From Oscillospiraceae bacterium (GTDB taxonomy: Bacteria > Bacillota > Clostridia > Saccharofermentanales > Saccharofermentanaceae), in the NCBI GenBank assembly GCA_900176545.1, contig FWXP01000002.1, positions 310,001 to 374,000 of the forward strand: 64,000 bases of DNA, in the 5' to 3' direction. A model generated the notes under the pieces. That model was not told the DNA's origin. It did not search any database and saw only the letters and a list, made by a program, of their open reading frames with translations. A program made the translations under genes and the position numbers. This document shows positions 62,104 to 64,000 of the stretch, one piece after another; position 1 is the first letter of the stretch, and each line of letters starts with the position of its first letter.

Positions 62104-63586
62104 ATACCTTGAGGCCACCGTCAGGGAAGTGCCGGAGAAGGTCGCTTTCGAGAATAAGACGGAAACGCTGACTTTCGAAGAGCTCTATACTTATGCAAAG
62201 AATACGGGTTCTTGTCTTCTCGCGAAAGGCTATACGAGGGAGCCTGTCCTTATCTTTATGGAGAAGTCCCCTTCTGCGGTCGCAGCCTTTATGGGATGCA
62301 TCTACGCAGGATGCTTCTACGTTCCCTTGGATGAGGAGATGCCTGCAAGCCGCATAGCGCACATATTCGACATAACTTCCGCGCGCGTTCTTATCTGCGA
62401 TGATATAACAGAGGCAAAGGCCCGCGAACTGGGCTTTAAAGGAGAGATCATGCTCTTTGGCGACGCGCGTTCCCACAAGGAGGAGACGGCGCTTCTTGAT
62501 AAGGTCAGGGAGGAGCAGATAGATACGGATCCCATCTATATAGTATTTACTTCGGGCTCCACGGGAGTGCCCAAGGGTGTTGCCGCGTGCCACAGGAGCG
62601 TTATCGACTACATAGAGAACTTATCCTCGGTATTAGGCTTTGACCGCGATACGAGGTTTGGAAACCAGAGTCCCTTCTACTTCGATGCGTGCCTTAAGGA
62701 GATATATCCTACGATGAAGTACGGCGCGTCCTGCGTGATCGTTCCCAGGGAGCTCTTCATGTTCCCCGTAAAGCTTTCCGAGTTCATAGTGGAAAAGAAG
62801 ATAAATACGGTGTGCTGGGTAGTATCTGCCCTCACCATGATATCCTCCTTCAATGTCCTTGAGGAACACTGTCCTGCCACCTTGAGGACCGTAGCCTTCG
62901 GAAGCGAGGTCTTCCCCGTGAAGCAGTTCAACCGCTGGAAGAAAGCTCTTCCGGACGCCAGGTTCGTCAACCTCTACGGCCCGACGGAAGCTACCGGCAT
63001 GAGCTGCTGGTACGAGGCTGACCGCTTCTTCGAAGAAGGTGAGGCTATCCCCATAGGAAAGCCCTTTACCAACACTCAGATATTACTTATAGACGATGAG
63101 GGAAAGCTCGCGGACGAGGGCGAGATCTACATAAGGGGAACGGCGGTGACCCTGGGCTACTATAATGACGCCGAGAAGACCTCTGAGAACTTCGTGCAGA
63201 ACCCCCTGAACGTTTTCTACCCCGAGCTCGTCTATAAGACGGGCGACATCGCGCGGAAGGATGACGACGGCAACCTCGTGTTCATCTCACGCAAGGATCA
63301 CCAGATAAAGCGCATGGGCCACAGGATAGAGCTCGGCGAGATAGAAGCCGATACGCTCCTTGGAGAAGGCATCTCATCCTGCTGCGCCGTCTACCATAAG
63401 GAGAAGGACAAGATAGTCCTCTTCTACACGGGCGAGGCGTCTGAGGCGCAGGTAAAGGCGGATCTTAAGGAAAGGCTTCCCAGGTACATGCTGCCCGGCA
63501 AGGTCATCAAGCTTGATAAGATGCCGCTGACGCCTAACGGCAAGAGAGATCGAAAGTATCTCGAGCAGAAAGCAAAAGGAGAATAA
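62081..63586 (+). CDS. DltA-like D-amino acid:carrier protein ligase (adenylation enzyme)
   Basis: 501 residues, the size of DltA. Adenylation motifs: TSGSTGVPKG (A3), FDACLKEIYP (A4, with the amino-group Asp), YGPTEAT (A5), KTGD (A7), GHRIELGEIE (A8) and Lys in LTPNGKRDRK (A10). At the position of the DltA pocket Cys that gives D-Ala chirality (FCGEVLP in DltA), this protein has FGSEVFP, with Gly at about residue 274. With the racemase upstream, the substrate may be another D-amino acid such as D-Asp or D-Glu. It would load the carrier protein that follows. Confidence 0.88.
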   Translation: MQQRNVLEYLEATVREVPEKVAFENKTETLTFEELYTYAKNTGSCLLAKGYTREPVLIFMEKSPSAVAAFMGCIYAGCFYVPLDEEMPASRIAHIFDITSARVLICDDITEAKARELGFKGEIMLFGDARSHKEETALLDKVREEQIDTDPIYIVFTSGSTGVPKGVAACHRSVIDYIENLSSVLGFDRDTRFGNQSPFYFDACLKEIYPTMKYGASCVIVPRELFMFPVKLSEFIVEKKINTVCWVVSALTMISSFNVLEEHCPATLRTVAFGSEVFPVKQFNRWKKALPDARFVNLYGPTEATGMSCWYEADRFFEEGEAIPIGKPFTNTQILLIDDEGKLADEGEIYIRGTAVTLGYYNDAEKTSENFVQNPLNVFYPELVYKTGDIARKDDDGNLVFISRKDHQIKRMGHRIELGEIEADTLLGEGISSCCAVYHKEKDKIVLFYTGEASEAQVKADLKERLPRYMLPGKVIKLDKMPLTPNGKRDRKYLEQKAKGE

Positions 63587-63593
63587 CAGAGAA

Positions 63594-63824
63594 ATGGAAG
63601 AGATAAGAGCCATACTTAATGAACTTCACGATGACGTGGATTACGATACATGTACTACCTTGATAGACGATCGTATCCTTGATTCGTTCGACATAGTTAC
63701 ACTCGTGGCGGAGATAGACGACAAGCTCGATGTCAGGATCCCGCCCGAGCAGATGATCCCCGAGAACTTTAATTCCCTGAAGGCTATAGCGGCCCTTGTA
63801 GAGAGGCTGGAAAACGAGATCTGA
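63594..63824 (+). CDS. DltC-like acyl/aminoacyl carrier protein
   Basis: 76 residues, acidic four-helix carrier. The phosphopantetheine Ser is Ser31 in LDSFDIV. DDRILDSFDIVTLVAEIDDKLDVRIP, in blocks, follows the DltC pattern. It receives the activated amino acid from the upstream ligase. The 8-bp gap and AAAGGAG Shine-Dalgarno place it in the same operon. Confidence 0.93.
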   Translation: MEEIRAILNELHDDVDYDTCTTLIDDRILDSFDIVTLVAEIDDKLDVRIPPEQMIPENFNSLKAIAALVERLENEI

Positions 63825-64000
63825 TGCTGTTCGTATCCAAGGAATTCGTAGCATTCATCGCGGCGGTGATCGCGATCTATTATATCTGTCCCAAGAAATT
63901 CAGGTGGTATGTGCTCCTGGCGGCAAGCCTGTTCTTCTACACGATGGACGACGTAAGAAACCTTATATATCTTGCCGTGACGGGAGTGACATCCTGGGGG
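63824..64000 (+). CDS. DltB-like MBOAT membrane transferase, 5' part (cut by window end)
   Basis: 59 codons visible, starting in a TGATG overlap with the carrier gene. MLFVSKEFVAFIAAVIAIYYICP, KFRWYVLLAASLFFYTMDD and the following helix are the opening of MBOAT proteins related to DltB and AlgI. The catalytic His lies beyond the window. It should carry the amino acid across the membrane to a cell-surface polymer. Confidence 0.88.
   Translation, partial: MLFVSKEFVAFIAAVIAIYYICPKKFRWYVLLAASLFFYTMDDVRNLIYLAVTGVTSWG

Overview
The window looks like a chromosomal segment of a Gram-positive anaerobe of the Clostridia. The signs are clostridial-type lipoproteins with Thr/Glu-rich linkers, a dlt-like operon, strong purine-rich Shine-Dalgarno sites, CCA-encoding tRNA genes and a cobalamin riboswitch. 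I cannot name the genus. Base and codon use change along the window: 0-26 kb is AT-rich with many ATA/AGA-type codons, while 36-64 kb favours C/G-ending codons. This suggests that the left part is an acquired or fast-evolving glycan island on a more typical chromosome.

Region 1 (about 0-31 kb) is a large surface-polysaccharide locus. Module A (0-8.9 kb, plus strand) holds a LicD-type phosphotransferase, several family-2 glycosyltransferases, an IspD/TarI-like cytidylyltransferase with an SDR partner, a Wzy-like polymerase and a Wzx flippase. After one minus-strand glycosyltransferase, module B (9.9-25.7 kb) starts at its own promoters. It holds a DegT aminotransferase, the initiating phosphoglycosyl transferase, a class I aminotransferase, two ATP-grasp ligases, acyltransferases, a second LicD, a second Wzx, two related Wzy-like proteins and a phosphoenolpyruvate phosphomutase fused to a cytidylyltransferase-like domain. 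A minus-strand glycosyltransferase-like gene and the complete dTDP-L-rhamnose set (rfbA, B, D, C) close the region.

Region 2 (31-39.4 kb) mixes defence-like genes with the rest of a phosphonate pathway. A RES-domain protein sits between intact rfbC and an internally deleted rfbC remnant. A DUF3990/XRE pair lies behind three tandem 37-bp operator-like repeats. Then come a flavin reductase-rubredoxin fusion, a nucleotidyltransferase, an IS3 transposase remnant and the genes for 2-aminoethylphosphonate (AEP) synthesis and activation: a PntC/LicC-like cytidylyltransferase, AEP transaminase and phosphonopyruvate decarboxylase. A pepM gene once stood just before ppd; only its two ends remain. The working pepM is now 14 kb away inside the glycan locus. 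Together PepM, Ppd, transaminase, PntC and LicD form a plausible complete route to an AEP-decorated polysaccharide.

Region 3 (39.5-64 kb) is mostly housekeeping and accessory: a GT-C-like membrane protein; a LacI-type sensor-GGDEF-EAL protein; a riboswitch-controlled btuFCD operon; a three-gene ABC exporter whose last permease is fused to a CPBP protease domain; tRNA-Cys and two tRNA-Gly genes; a HEAT-like protein with a cytosolic GH26 enzyme; a three-gene operon resembling a type VII (LXG) effector with NlpC/P60 hydrolase and a lipoprotein; thioredoxin; a radical SAM enzyme; purF; and a racemase/DltA-like/carrier/MBOAT operon cut by the window end.
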